From the NCBI RefSeq assembly GCF_030732065.1, contig NZ_JAVBHX010000003.1:272988-336987 (forward strand): 64,000 nt of DNA, read 5' to 3'. The notes under the pieces were generated by a model. That model was not told the origin of the DNA, searched no databases, and worked only from the letters and a program-made list of their open reading frames with translations. Both the position numbers and the translations under genes were made by a program. Numbering within the stretch: position 1 is the first letter of the stretch; each line of letters starts with the position of its first letter. This stretch comes from Oceanimonas aquatica (GTDB lineage: Bacteria > Pseudomonadota > Gammaproteobacteria > Enterobacterales > Aeromonadaceae). Below are positions 1-7,915 of this stretch, piece by piece.

Positions 1-36
1 CCGGGCCGAGTGCCCGATGAAAAACGGAAAAGTGAA

Positions 37-567
37 ATGCCTTCACAAAAAGAACTGGGTAAACACAGCTTTACCAGAGAAGAACTGCTGGCCTGCAGCC
101 AGGGCGAGCTGTTTGGCCCCGGTAACAGCCAGCTGCCCGCCCCCAACATGCTGATGATGGACCGCATCATGCACATCAGTGACGAGGGTGGCGAGCACGG
201 TAAGGGCGAGATCGTGGCCGAGCTGGATATCACTCCCGACCTGTGGTTTTTTGACTGCCACTTTCCCGGCGACCCGGTGATGCCCGGCTGTCTGGGCCTG
301 GATGCCATGTGGCAGCTGGTGGGTTTCTTCCTGGGCTGGAAAGGCGGCCCTGGCAAGGGCCGTGCCCTGGGCGTGGGTGAAGTGAAGTTCACCGGCCAGA
401 TCCTGCCCACCGCCAAGAAGGTCACCTACAAGATCACCCTGAAGCGGGTGATCTGGCGCAAGCTGATCATGGGCATCGCCGACGGCGTGGTGGAAGTGGA
501 TGGCCGCCCCATCTATGAAGCCAAGGATCTGAAAGTGGGCCTGTTTACCGACACCTCCACTTTCTGA
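37..567 (+). CDS. fabA: 3-hydroxyacyl-[ACP] dehydratase/isomerase FabA
   Basis: Bifunctional cytosolic dehydratase/isomerase of type II fatty acid synthesis. It dehydrates 3-hydroxydecanoyl-ACP and isomerises trans-2- to cis-3-decenoyl-ACP, the branch point to unsaturated fatty acids. The 176-residue product is near the usual length (about 172). It carries the hot-dog fold active-site helix with His75 (DCHFPGD) and Asp89 (GLDAMWQL). I chose the ATG at 37 because the protein then begins like other FabA proteins; a GGAA element lies just upstream, and an in-frame start at 10 gives an unconserved leader. FadR or FabR sites, if present, would lie outside the window. Identification is firm. Confidence 0.96.
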   Translation: MPSQKELGKHSFTREELLACSQGELFGPGNSQLPAPNMLMMDRIMHISDEGGEHGKGEIVAELDITPDLWFFDCHFPGDPVMPGCLGLDAMWQLVGFFLGWKGGPGKGRALGVGEVKFTGQILPTAKKVTYKITLKRVIWRKLIMGIADGVVEVDGRPIYEAKDLKVGLFTDTSTF

Positions 568-583
568 TCGCCGGCTCGCATGC

Positions 584-614
584 CAAAGGCTTCGCGCTCG
601 CGAGGCCTTTTTTG
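584..614 (+). terminator. Rho-independent terminator of fabA
   Basis: Imperfect GGCTTCGCG/CGCGAGGCC hairpin followed by a run of T, starting 17 nt after the fabA stop. Confidence 0.65.
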
Positions 615-626
615 TGCCCATACGTG

Positions 627-655
627 AAGGCCCCGCAATTGCGGGGCCTTTTTGT
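627..655 (-). terminator. Terminator between fabA and rmf
   Basis: Perfect 10-bp stem AAGGCCCCGC/GCGGGGCCTT with a 4-nt AATT loop. It lies just past the rmf stop and can serve rmf on the minus strand. The T-run on the plus strand means it may also back up fabA termination. Confidence 0.7.
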
Positions 656-673
656 TGATGATGAATACGTTAC

Positions 674-850
674 TTACTTGATGAAGAGGCCGGAACCTTT
701 GTCTTCCATGGCATCTCGCCAGCCGCCCAACCAATGGCCTTTGGCGTCGAAATCGGTATAGGGGCACTGCTCTTTGGAACGTCCACTGACTCCAGCTTGG
801 TAACCGCGGGTACGCGCTCTTTCCAAACGGTCACGTTTTTGTCTCTTCAT
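674..850 (-). CDS. rmf: Ribosome modulation factor RMF
   Basis: A 58-residue protein too short for a simple ORF cutoff. It begins MKRQKRDRLERARTRGYQAG and contains GRSKEQCPY and WLGGWRDAM, closely matching E. coli RMF (55 aa). RMF binds 30S subunits near the anti-Shine-Dalgarno region and drives 100S dimer formation in stationary phase, which silences translation. The start has a good GAGGG ribosome binding site about 9 nt upstream. In E. coli rmf sits immediately beside fabA on the chromosome, as it does here. Expression in E. coli depends on ppGpp and CRP, and a CRP-like site lies about 175 nt upstream. Highly confident. Confidence 0.95.
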   Translation of the reverse strand: MKRQKRDRLERARTRGYQAGVSGRSKEQCPYTDFDAKGHWLGGWRDAMEDKGSGLFIK

Positions 851-1112
851 AGGTATTACCCTCGTTTAATCAACAAAAAGTGCGCGGCGTGTTCATCCTG
901 CCGCTCTTAAGTGATAGATGAGTTGCACCACGTTCTCAAGGGGTAATTTTCGAGCATAGGCCAGGACCGCGTTTTAGCGACTGATATTTATGAAGTTTTG
1001 ATGAAAAAGCAAAATACTGAAATGTGAGTTTGATCACTTTGAAGGCGGGTGGCCGGAGAATTGAATCAGTGTCATTCCGGGATTGCGCCGGCACCTGGTC
1101 GCGGCGGCGGGT
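851..1112. other. rmf upstream intergenic region
   Basis: No gene seen between the rmf start and the terminator of the uup operon. It is AT-rich near rmf, as expected for a promoter region, and holds the CRP-like palindrome listed separately. I could not place a unique -35/-10 pair. Confidence 0.5.
1023..1038. promoter_or_regulatory. Candidate CRP-cAMP binding site upstream of rmf
   Basis: TGTGA-N6-TCACT, one mismatch from the CRP half-site consensus TGTGA-N6-TCACA. It lies about 175 nt upstream of the rmf ATG. CRP control of rmf is known in E. coli; the assignment here is inference from the motif and its position. Confidence 0.5.
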
Positions 1113-1140
1113 AAAAAGATGCCGGCGCAAGGGCCGGCAT
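1111..1140 (-). terminator. Terminator of the rlmKL-grx-uup operon
   Basis: Read on the minus strand: ATGCCGGC hairpin with a short CTTG-type loop, then a CTTTTT run, about 30 nt past the uup stop. Confidence 0.75.
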
Positions 1141-1169
1141 GTCAAATAAATGAAGGTGGCAACACAGGG

Positions 1170-3071
1170 TTAACCGGCCGCCAGCTCTTCCAGCTCTTCC
1201 CAGCGGGCAAAGGCTTCTTCCAGCTCGCTTTCCACCGCCGCCAGCTGCTGCAGCGTTTGCTGGGTCACGTCTTCCGGCTGAGTGAAAAAGTCCGGACTGT
1301 TGATCGCTTCCTGCAGGGCTTCAATCTGTTGCTCAAGAGCTTCAAGTCGGGCCGGCAGGCCGTTCAGCTCCTGCTGCTGTTTATAAGACAGCTTTTTGCC
1401 GGCCGAAGGTTTCGGCTTCTGCGACTTCACCGGGGCGGCCTTGTCTGCCTTGACCGGCGTCGGCTCGGCCTGGCGTTCGCGTTGGGCCAGCATGTCCTGA
1501 TAGCCGCCCACAAACTCATCCACCCCACCCTTGCCGTCAAAGGTCCAGCAATGAGTAGCCGTGTTATCGATAAAGTCCCGGTCGTGACTCACCAGCAACA
1601 GGGTGCCCTGGTAATCAGCGAGCAGCTCTTCCAGCAGCTCCAGGGTTTCCACATCCAGATCGTTGGTGGGTTCATCAAGCACCAGCAGGTTGCTGGGCTT
1701 CAGAAACAACCGGGCCAGCAGCAGACGGTTTTTCTCACCACCGGACAGCGCCTTCACCGGGGTGCGGGCGCGCTTGGGCTCAAACAAAAAGTCCTGCAAA
1801 TAGCCCAGCACATGGCGGGACTTACCGCCCACTTCCACTTCCTGTTTGCCGTCGGCCAGGTTATCCATCACGGTACGCTCGGGATCGAGCTGCTCCCGGT
1901 ACTGATCGAAATAGGCCACATCCAGCTTGGTGCCGCACTTGAGGGTGCCCTGTTTGGGATCCAGGCGTCCCAGCAGCAACTTGATAAGGGTACTCTTGCC
2001 ACAGCCGTTGGGGCCGACGAGGGCAATTTTGTCGCCCCGCTGCACCAGGGCGGAAAAGTCGGTGATAAGCGGCTTGCCCTCATAGTCAAAGCCAAGGTGC
2101 TCGGCCTCGAACACAATCTTGCCCGAGCGGCGCACGTCATCCAGGGTGACCGAGACCTTGCCCAGGCTTTCCCGGCGTTGGCTGCGCTCATTACGCAATG
2201 CCTTGAGTGCCCTCACCCGGCCTTCGTTACGGGTGCGGCGGGCCTTGATGCCCTGACGGATCCAGGCTTCTTCCTGGGCCAGACGCTTGTCGAACAGGGC
2301 ATTCTGCTCGGCTTCCACCCGCAGGGCTTCTTCCTTGTTGACCAGGTAGTCGTCGTAGTTGCCGGGCCAGCTGGACAGCTTGCCCCGGTCAAGGTCGAGA
2401 ATGCGGGTGGCCATCTTGCGAATAAAGGCCCGGTCGTGGCTGATAAACACGATGGCGCCGCGAAACTCCACCAGAAAGTTTTCCAGCCAGGCTATGGCGT
2501 CAATGTCCAGGTGGTTGGTGGGCTCGTCCAACAGCAGAATATCGGGGTCGTTGGCCAGCGCCCGGGCCAGGGCCACCTTGCGCAGCCAGCCGCCCGAGAG
2601 ATCCTTGAGCCGGGTGTCGCCATTCAGGCCCAGCAGGGTCAGGCTCTGGTTAATGCGGGTATCAAACTGCCAGCCGTTGGCGTGCTCCACCTGCTCCTGC
2701 AGCCGCATCAGTTCGTTCATGGCCTTGTCGGAGCTGTCGTGACTGACTTTTTCAAGCTGGTGATGGTAACGGGCCAGCAGCTCACCCAGCTCGGCCAGGC
2801 CGGCGGAAACATAGTCGAACACGGTCTGATCGTCGTCAACCTGGGGGGGATCCTGCTCCAGCCGGGCAATCACCACATCCTGCTGTACCTGGCGACGGCC
2901 GTCGTCAAGTTGAATGTCGCCGGCGATCACCTTCATCAGAGTGGATTTGCCGGCGCCGTTGCGGCCGACGATACACAGCCGCTCGCCGGCCTGAATGTTA
3001 AGCTCCACGCCATCCAGCAGCGGCGCATCGCCGTAGGCCAGCAGGGCGTTTTGCAGGGTAAGCAGACTCAT
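1170..3071 (-). CDS. uup: ABC-F family ATPase Uup
   Basis: A 633-residue soluble protein with two ATP-binding cassettes and no membrane segments. The first Walker A is GRNGAGKST (36-44), with an LSGG signature near 158. The second is GPNGCGKST (around 354), with LSGGEKNRLLLARL near 444. A charged linker lies between them and a lysine-rich coiled-coil tail after about 550, the arrangement typical of Uup. ABC-F proteins act on the ribosome; E. coli Uup also affects branched DNA intermediates and transposon precise excision. The ATG overlaps the stop of the upstream glutaredoxin-like gene by 4 nt, indicating translational coupling. Confidence 0.95.
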   Translation of the reverse strand: MSLLTLQNALLAYGDAPLLDGVELNIQAGERLCIVGRNGAGKSTLMKVIAGDIQLDDGRRQVQQDVVIARLEQDPPQVDDDQTVFDYVSAGLAELGELLARYHHQLEKVSHDSSDKAMNELMRLQEQVEHANGWQFDTRINQSLTLLGLNGDTRLKDLSGGWLRKVALARALANDPDILLLDEPTNHLDIDAIAWLENFLVEFRGAIVFISHDRAFIRKMATRILDLDRGKLSSWPGNYDDYLVNKEEALRVEAEQNALFDKRLAQEEAWIRQGIKARRTRNEGRVRALKALRNERSQRRESLGKVSVTLDDVRRSGKIVFEAEHLGFDYEGKPLITDFSALVQRGDKIALVGPNGCGKSTLIKLLLGRLDPKQGTLKCGTKLDVAYFDQYREQLDPERTVMDNLADGKQEVEVGGKSRHVLGYLQDFLFEPKRARTPVKALSGGEKNRLLLARLFLKPSNLLVLDEPTNDLDVETLELLEELLADYQGTLLLVSHDRDFIDNTATHCWTFDGKGGVDEFVGGYQDMLAQRERQAEPTPVKADKAAPVKSQKPKPSAGKKLSYKQQQELNGLPARLEALEQQIEALQEAINSPDFFTQPEDVTQQTLQQLAAVESELEEAFARWEELEELAAG

Positions 3072-3301
3072 GATTGTTCCTGATTAAATGCAATAAGATC
3101 ATCGGCACTGAAGGGCCAGTCCAGCTCGGCACCGTCTTCCCGGCGCAGCACCGGAATGCGAATGCGGTAGGCGTCAAGCCACTGTTCGTTGTCGATGATG
3201 TCCTTGATATCGGTGTCGGCGGCCAGTCCGGTCTGCTCCAGCAGACCCCAGGCCTGTTCACACAGGTGGCAACCGTCGGTGGAAAACAGCGTCAGGCTCA
3301 T
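3068..3301 (-). CDS. Glutaredoxin-family thiol protein
   Basis: A small 77-residue thioredoxin-fold protein starting MSLTLFSTDGCHLCEQA, with a CxxC redox pair at Cys11 and Cys14 (CHLC) and the cis-proline region RIPVLRR near residue 50. It belongs to the short glutaredoxin-like group found beside uup in Vibrio and Aeromonas relatives. Its start overlaps the rlmKL stop by 4 nt and its stop overlaps the uup start, so it is in the middle of a three-gene operon. Its substrate is not known. Confidence 0.8.
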   Translation of the reverse strand: MSLTLFSTDGCHLCEQAWGLLEQTGLAADTDIKDIIDNEQWLDAYRIRIPVLRREDGAELDWPFSADDLIAFNQEQS

Positions 3302-5400
3302 TGTTCACTCCAGCGAATTTCCCAGCAGTTGTGAATGTGCGGGTTACGGGCAAAGTCCTTGGGCAGGGTTGATCGGGTGATGTTCTTTGCATCTAGGCCC
3401 ATTGCCGCCAGGCCGTCGAGATCCATTTTGAAGTTGCGCTTGTTATTGGAGAAGATCAGCAGACCGTCCTTGCGCAGGTGCTTGCTCAGCAGCTGCAGCA
3501 GTTCAAGGTGATCCCGCTGCACGTCGAAACTCTCTTCCATGCGCTTGGAATTGGAGAAGGTCGGCGGATCACAGAAGATCAGATCATAATCGCCATCGGT
3601 GTTGGCCAGCCAGCTCAGGCAGTCGGCCTGCACATACTGATGACGACGATCATTCATGCCGTTTAACTGCATATTGCGCTCGGCCCAGCCCAGATAGGTT
3701 CTCGACATGTCCACCGTGGTGGTGGAGCGGGCGCCGCCCAGGGCGGCGTGTACGGTGGCGGTGCCGGTGTAGGCGAACACATTGAGTACGTCCTTGCCCT
3801 TGGAAAGCTCGCCCAGGCGCTTGCGAATGGGTCTGTGATCCAGAAACAGACCGGTATCCAGATAGTCGTGCAGGTTCACCAGCAGATGCGCATTGTGCTC
3901 CTGCACGTCCATCCACTGCTCACGTTTGTCGAGCTTTTCATACTGCTCACTGCCCTTTTGGCGAGCGCGCACCTTGAGCACCACCTTGTTGCCGGGCACG
4001 CCGGTCACCGTCATGGTGGCCTGCACCAGATCATAGAAACGGGCGCGCGCCTTGTGCTCGGGCACGCTCTTGGGGGCGGCGTATTCCTGGATCACCAGGT
4101 GGTCCTGATAACGGTCGATGGCGGCGTTGTATTCGGGCAGGTCGGCGTCATAGAGGCGATAACACTCAATGCCCTCGTTCCGGGCCCACTTGTCCAGGGT
4201 CTTGATGTTCTTGGCCAGGCGGTTGGCAAAGTCTTCCGCCAGCGGCCGTGCCGGCCGGGCATCCTCGGCAATGGCATAGTTGCGCAGTTCACAGGCCAGG
4301 GCGCCGTTAAACAGCTTGTAGGTTTTTTCCGGACGCAGACGCAGGCAGCTGAGCAGCTCCGGCGAGCTGGAAATCAGGCTCACATGCCAGCCCTTGAACT
4401 GATCCCGCAGGGTGTCGCCCAGACCCTGATGCAGGCCCAGCAGAGACGGAAACTCGCTCAGGCGCTCGCCGTAAGGCGGGTTGGAAATCAGCCAGCCCGG
4501 CTGCTCACTCGGGTTTTTAAGCACACTCACCGAACCTTGCGCAAAGTTGATCAGGCGCTCTACACCGGCGGCCTCGGCGTTGTCCCGGGCAAAGCCCAGC
4601 ACCCGTTTGTCCTGATCAAAGCCATAGATGACGGCGTCAGCCTTGTTCAGGCCGCGGGTGGCGCGCACTGTGGCTTCGGCGTGCAGACTTTGCCACAGCT
4701 CCCGGTCGTGACCGGACCAGGCCATAAAACCAAAGCGCGGGCGCAGCAGGCCCGGCGCCTGATCGGCGGCCATCAGCGCGGCTTCTATCAGCAGGGTGCC
4801 GGAGCCGCACATGGGGTCCACCAGCGGACTTTTGGCATCCCAGCCGCTGCGCAGCAAAATGGCGGCGGCCAGGTTTTCCTTCAGTGGTGCCTCGCCCGCC
4901 TGCTGGCGGTAGCCGCGCTGATGCAGTGCCGGGCCCGACAGGTCCAGGGTAATGCTGACCCGCTCGCGCTTCAGGTGCGCCAGAATACGAATGTCGGGAA
5001 AACGCTTGTCCACACTGGGACGTTCGCCCCGGCGCTTGCTTAAGCGATCAACGATGGCGTCCTTGATCTTCAGGGCACCATACTGAGTGTTGGTGATGGC
5101 CCGGTTGCTGCCGGAAAAGTCCACCGCAAAGGTCTGGCCTTCTTCTATATGGGTTTCCCACTCTATATTGCTGGCGCCCAGGTAAAGGTCCATGTCGTCG
5201 CGCATGGGAAAGTCGGCCAGCTGCAGCATGATGCGCGAGGCCAGCCGTGACCACAAACAGGCCCGGTAGGCAACATCCAGTTCGCCCAGAAAGGCCACAC
5301 CGGCCACGGTTTCCTGCACCTGGCTGGCGCCAAGGGCTTGCAGTTCGTCGGAGAGTAAGGATTCCAGGCCCTTGGGGCAGGTAGCAAAAAACGGCAGCAT
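3298..5400 (-). CDS. rlmL: Bifunctional 23S rRNA methyltransferase RlmKL
   Basis: A 700-residue fusion that makes m2G2445 (RlmL half) and m7G2069 (RlmK half) in 23S rRNA. Seen in order: a THUMP domain (about 45-155), the N-terminal SAM domain with DPMCGSGTLL (195-204) and catalytic SNPPYGER (about 305), and a C-terminal Rossmann methyltransferase with FAYTGTATVHA and CDPPTFSNSK. The length equals E. coli RlmL (702). A GTG at 5406 could add two residues, but the ATG at 5400 aligns with the E. coli N terminus. First gene of an operon with the glutaredoxin and uup. Confidence 0.95.
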   Translation of the reverse strand: MLPFFATCPKGLESLLSDELQALGASQVQETVAGVAFLGELDVAYRACLWSRLASRIMLQLADFPMRDDMDLYLGASNIEWETHIEEGQTFAVDFSGSNRAITNTQYGALKIKDAIVDRLSKRRGERPSVDKRFPDIRILAHLKRERVSITLDLSGPALHQRGYRQQAGEAPLKENLAAAILLRSGWDAKSPLVDPMCGSGTLLIEAALMAADQAPGLLRPRFGFMAWSGHDRELWQSLHAEATVRATRGLNKADAVIYGFDQDKRVLGFARDNAEAAGVERLINFAQGSVSVLKNPSEQPGWLISNPPYGERLSEFPSLLGLHQGLGDTLRDQFKGWHVSLISSSPELLSCLRLRPEKTYKLFNGALACELRNYAIAEDARPARPLAEDFANRLAKNIKTLDKWARNEGIECYRLYDADLPEYNAAIDRYQDHLVIQEYAAPKSVPEHKARARFYDLVQATMTVTGVPGNKVVLKVRARQKGSEQYEKLDKREQWMDVQEHNAHLLVNLHDYLDTGLFLDHRPIRKRLGELSKGKDVLNVFAYTGTATVHAALGGARSTTTVDMSRTYLGWAERNMQLNGMNDRRHQYVQADCLSWLANTDGDYDLIFCDPPTFSNSKRMEESFDVQRDHLELLQLLSKHLRKDGLLIFSNNKRNFKMDLDGLAAMGLDAKNITRSTLPKDFARNPHIHNCWEIRWSEQ

Positions 5401-5572
5401 AATCACGCATGGTCAGAAATAGAGAGGCCATATTATACATGAGTGACAAGGCGATATCTGCGGATTAATGGTGGGCAAGCGGTCCATGACGGCGTAAAAA
5501 ACGCCAATGCGCATAACAGTTGACCATGTCGCTGCTTTGTTGAGCGAGCAAAATAAAGTTTCAATCAAGGGG

Positions 5573-5601
5573 TTGCGTTCGGTGAGGCGGATCACTAGTA
5601 T
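5573..5601 (+). promoter_or_regulatory. Promoter of the initiator tRNA cluster
   Basis: TTGCGT - 17 nt - TAGTAT, ending 14 nt before the first tRNA, followed by a GC-rich stretch (ACGCAGCC) resembling a stringent discriminator. This is the only good sigma-70 match upstream of the array. Confidence 0.55.
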
Positions 5602-5615
5602 ACGCAGCCTGAGGA

Positions 5616-5692
<77 letters not shown>

Positions 5693-5733
5693 GTTCTCAG
5701 AAGCTGTAAAAATTTGTAAATACAGGTATCGGC

Positions 5734-5810
<77 letters not shown>

Positions 5811-5849
5811 ACCGGTTTTGTATTGCAAATGAAGAAATCAAGCACCTGG

Positions 5850-5926
<77 letters not shown>

Positions 5927-5968
5927 ACTTGATTTCAATACGGCAGCATCAAGATGTAATACCCCTGG

Positions 5969-6045
<77 letters not shown>

Positions 6046-6084
6046 ACTTGATGTTTGAACAAGAAAACAGATGTATACACCGGC

Positions 6085-6161
<77 letters not shown>

Positions 6162-6222
6162 ATCCGGTGAACACTCTCCCCTTCCTTTCAGTACTACCCC
6201 ATAAAAAACACATCGGCCGGTA

Positions 6223-6759
6223 TTAACCGACCCGACGCATTTCCTGCAGTTGAGTATCTTCCTCCAGACTGAACAAACGATCGTTCATCACCTTGATGGC
6301 GCCAAACACCGGCAATTTCTTTGAGTCACTCAGCAGTACATCCGCCGAGAGCGAGATGCACAACGACGCTGATGGTGAGGTTTCCACCACCATCATGGCC
6401 AGGTTGCGTTCACCGCTGTCGAGGCCAATCAACTCGCCCAGCTGAGGCTGGTGATAGTCGGCCTGAGGCTCAAAAAACCAGCTCTGGGGCATCAATGGCT
6501 TGTAAAAGCGAGCCACGGCCACACCATTCAGTGCCGCCTGTACCCGTCGCGAGGGCGTTGCCACACAGCTGAGTTTGTCGAGAAAGGTATAATAGAGCCC
6601 GGTGTCTTCCACCGAGAAATTCTGGCGCATATTCTCGGCGCAAATCAGTTTTTTTTGTAAGTAGGGAGTGGCAAACAGCATTTCCTCTCCCAGATCCAGC
6701 ATCAGGTGCCGGTCTGCGCCGACAAACCAGCACCACTGATCATTTGGTTGTAGCAGCAT
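6223..6759 (-). CDS. zapC: Cell division protein ZapC
   Basis: A 178-residue cytosolic protein. It resembles E. coli ZapC (180 aa) from the N terminus (LQPNDQWCWF against IKPDDNWRWY) through YKPLMPQSWFF and GAIKVMNDRLF near the C terminus. ZapC binds FtsZ and promotes lateral association of filaments at the Z ring. It follows pyrD on the same strand, the pyrD-zapC (ycbW) order of E. coli. The ATG has an AAGG ribosome binding site about 8 nt upstream. Confidence 0.85.
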   Translation of the reverse strand: MLLQPNDQWCWFVGADRHLMLDLGEEMLFATPYLQKKLICAENMRQNFSVEDTGLYYTFLDKLSCVATPSRRVQAALNGVAVARFYKPLMPQSWFFEPQADYHQPQLGELIGLDSGERNLAMMVVETSPSASLCISLSADVLLSDSKKLPVFGAIKVMNDRLFSLEEDTQLQEMRRVG

Positions 6760-6847
6760 TCACACACCTTGTGAAAATAAAAAAATGTCCCCCAAAACGT
6801 TAAATATATATTGAAATACTCGCCTGGGGGCAAATTATTATGACAGC

Positions 6848-7855
6848 TTACAGATAGGTTGCCAGGTTTTGTACCAGTTTAGGGCCATGATAAATGAAGC
6901 CGGAATAGACCTGCACCAAGCTGGCGCCGGCAGACATTTTCTCCCGGGCGGCGGTGAGCGAGTCGATGCCCCCTACCCCGATGATCGGCAGCTTGCCGTC
7001 GAGCCGGCGTGACAGCTCGGCAATCACCTGGGTGCTTTTGTTCTGCACCGGCCGGCCACTGAGCCCGCCGGCTTCCTGGGCGTGGGGCAGCTCAAACACC
7101 AGTTCCCGGTCCAGGGTGGTGTTGGTGGCAATCACGCCATCGATATTAAAGCGCACCAGGCTGTCGGCAATCTGCTCGATTTCAGCCTCGTCCAGATCCG
7201 GGGCAATCTTTACTACCAGCGGCACCTGCTTGTGGTGTTTCTGGGCCAGCTCGGCCTGCTTTTCCTTTAATGAGCTCAGCAGATCGTCCAGGGCATCGCC
7301 ATATTGCAGCGAACGCAGATCCGGCGTATTGGGTGAGGAAATGTTTACGGTAATATAGCTGGCGTGTTGATAGGACTTTTCCATGCAGATCAGGTAATCG
7401 TCCTTGCCATGCTCAATGGGGGTGTCCTTGTTCTTGCCGATATTGATACCGAGAATGCCGTTGTAGCGGGCCTGCTTCACGTTCTCGATCAGGTAATCGA
7501 TACCCAGGTTATTAAAGCCCATGCGATTGATGATGCCTTCGGCGGGCTTGACCCGGAACAGCCGGGGTTTGGGATTACCGTCCTGCGGCCGGGGCGTCAC
7601 CGTGCCCACTTCCACAAAACCAAAGCCCATGGCGGCAAAGGCATCGATACACTCGCCGTTTTTGTCGAGACCGGCGGCCAGGCCCACCGGATTGCTGAAG
7701 GTCAGACCCATCAGCTCAACCGGGTTATGAATGGCCGGGCGGCGGTACAGGGCTTCCAGCGGAGTGCGCTGGGTTTTGGCCAGGGCCTTGATGGTCAGCT
7801 CGTGGGCATGTTCGGGGTCACACTGAAACAGCAGGGGTTTTACCAGGGAGTACAC
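6848..7855 (-). CDS. pyrD: Dihydroorotate dehydrogenase (quinone), class 2
   Basis: FMN enzyme that oxidises dihydroorotate to orotate at the inner membrane face and passes electrons to quinone, the fourth step of UMP synthesis. The 335 residues match E. coli PyrD (336). The N-terminal helices that bind the membrane are followed by [11 protein letters not shown] (about 58-68), the catalytic-serine segment [11 protein letters not shown] (Ser174), KIAPDLDE, and a C-terminal phosphate-binding GVGGI. The start is a GTG with AAGGA about 8 nt upstream, and the protein then aligns with the E. coli start. Upstream of zapC on the same strand. Confidence 0.96.
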   Translation of the reverse strand: MYSLVKPLLFQCDPEHAHELTIKALAKTQRTPLEALYRRPAIHNPVELMGLTFSNPVGLAAGLDKNGECIDAFAAMGFGFVEVGTVTPRPQDGNPKPRLFRVKPAEGIINRMGFNNLGIDYLIENVKQARYNGILGINIGKNKDTPIEHGKDDYLICMEKSYQHASYITVNISSPNTPDLRSLQYGDALDDLLSSLKEKQAELAQKHHKQVPLVVKIAPDLDEAEIEQIADSLVRFNIDGVIATNTTLDRELVFELPHAQEAGGLSGRPVQNKSTQVIAELSRRLDGKLPIIGVGGIDSLTAAREKMSAGASLVQVYSGFIYHGPKLVQNLATYL

Positions 7856-7870
7856 GTTTTGTTTCCTTAT

Positions 7871-7900
7871 AAAAAAGCCCCGGTCATGGCCGGGGCTTTT
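7871..7900 (-). terminator. Terminator of gdhB
   Basis: GCCCCGG/CCGGGGC stem with a 6-nt loop, flanked by A-run and T-run, so it is active in either direction. It lies between the gdhB stop and the pyrD start. Confidence 0.75.
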
Positions 7901-7915
7901 GTCGTGGCCGCCTGA

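Noticed and set aside
1083..3083. 666-codon plus-strand open frame opposite uup
   Set aside because: Shadow of a GC-rich gene; the minus strand has full Uup motifs and the plus frame has low-complexity composition.
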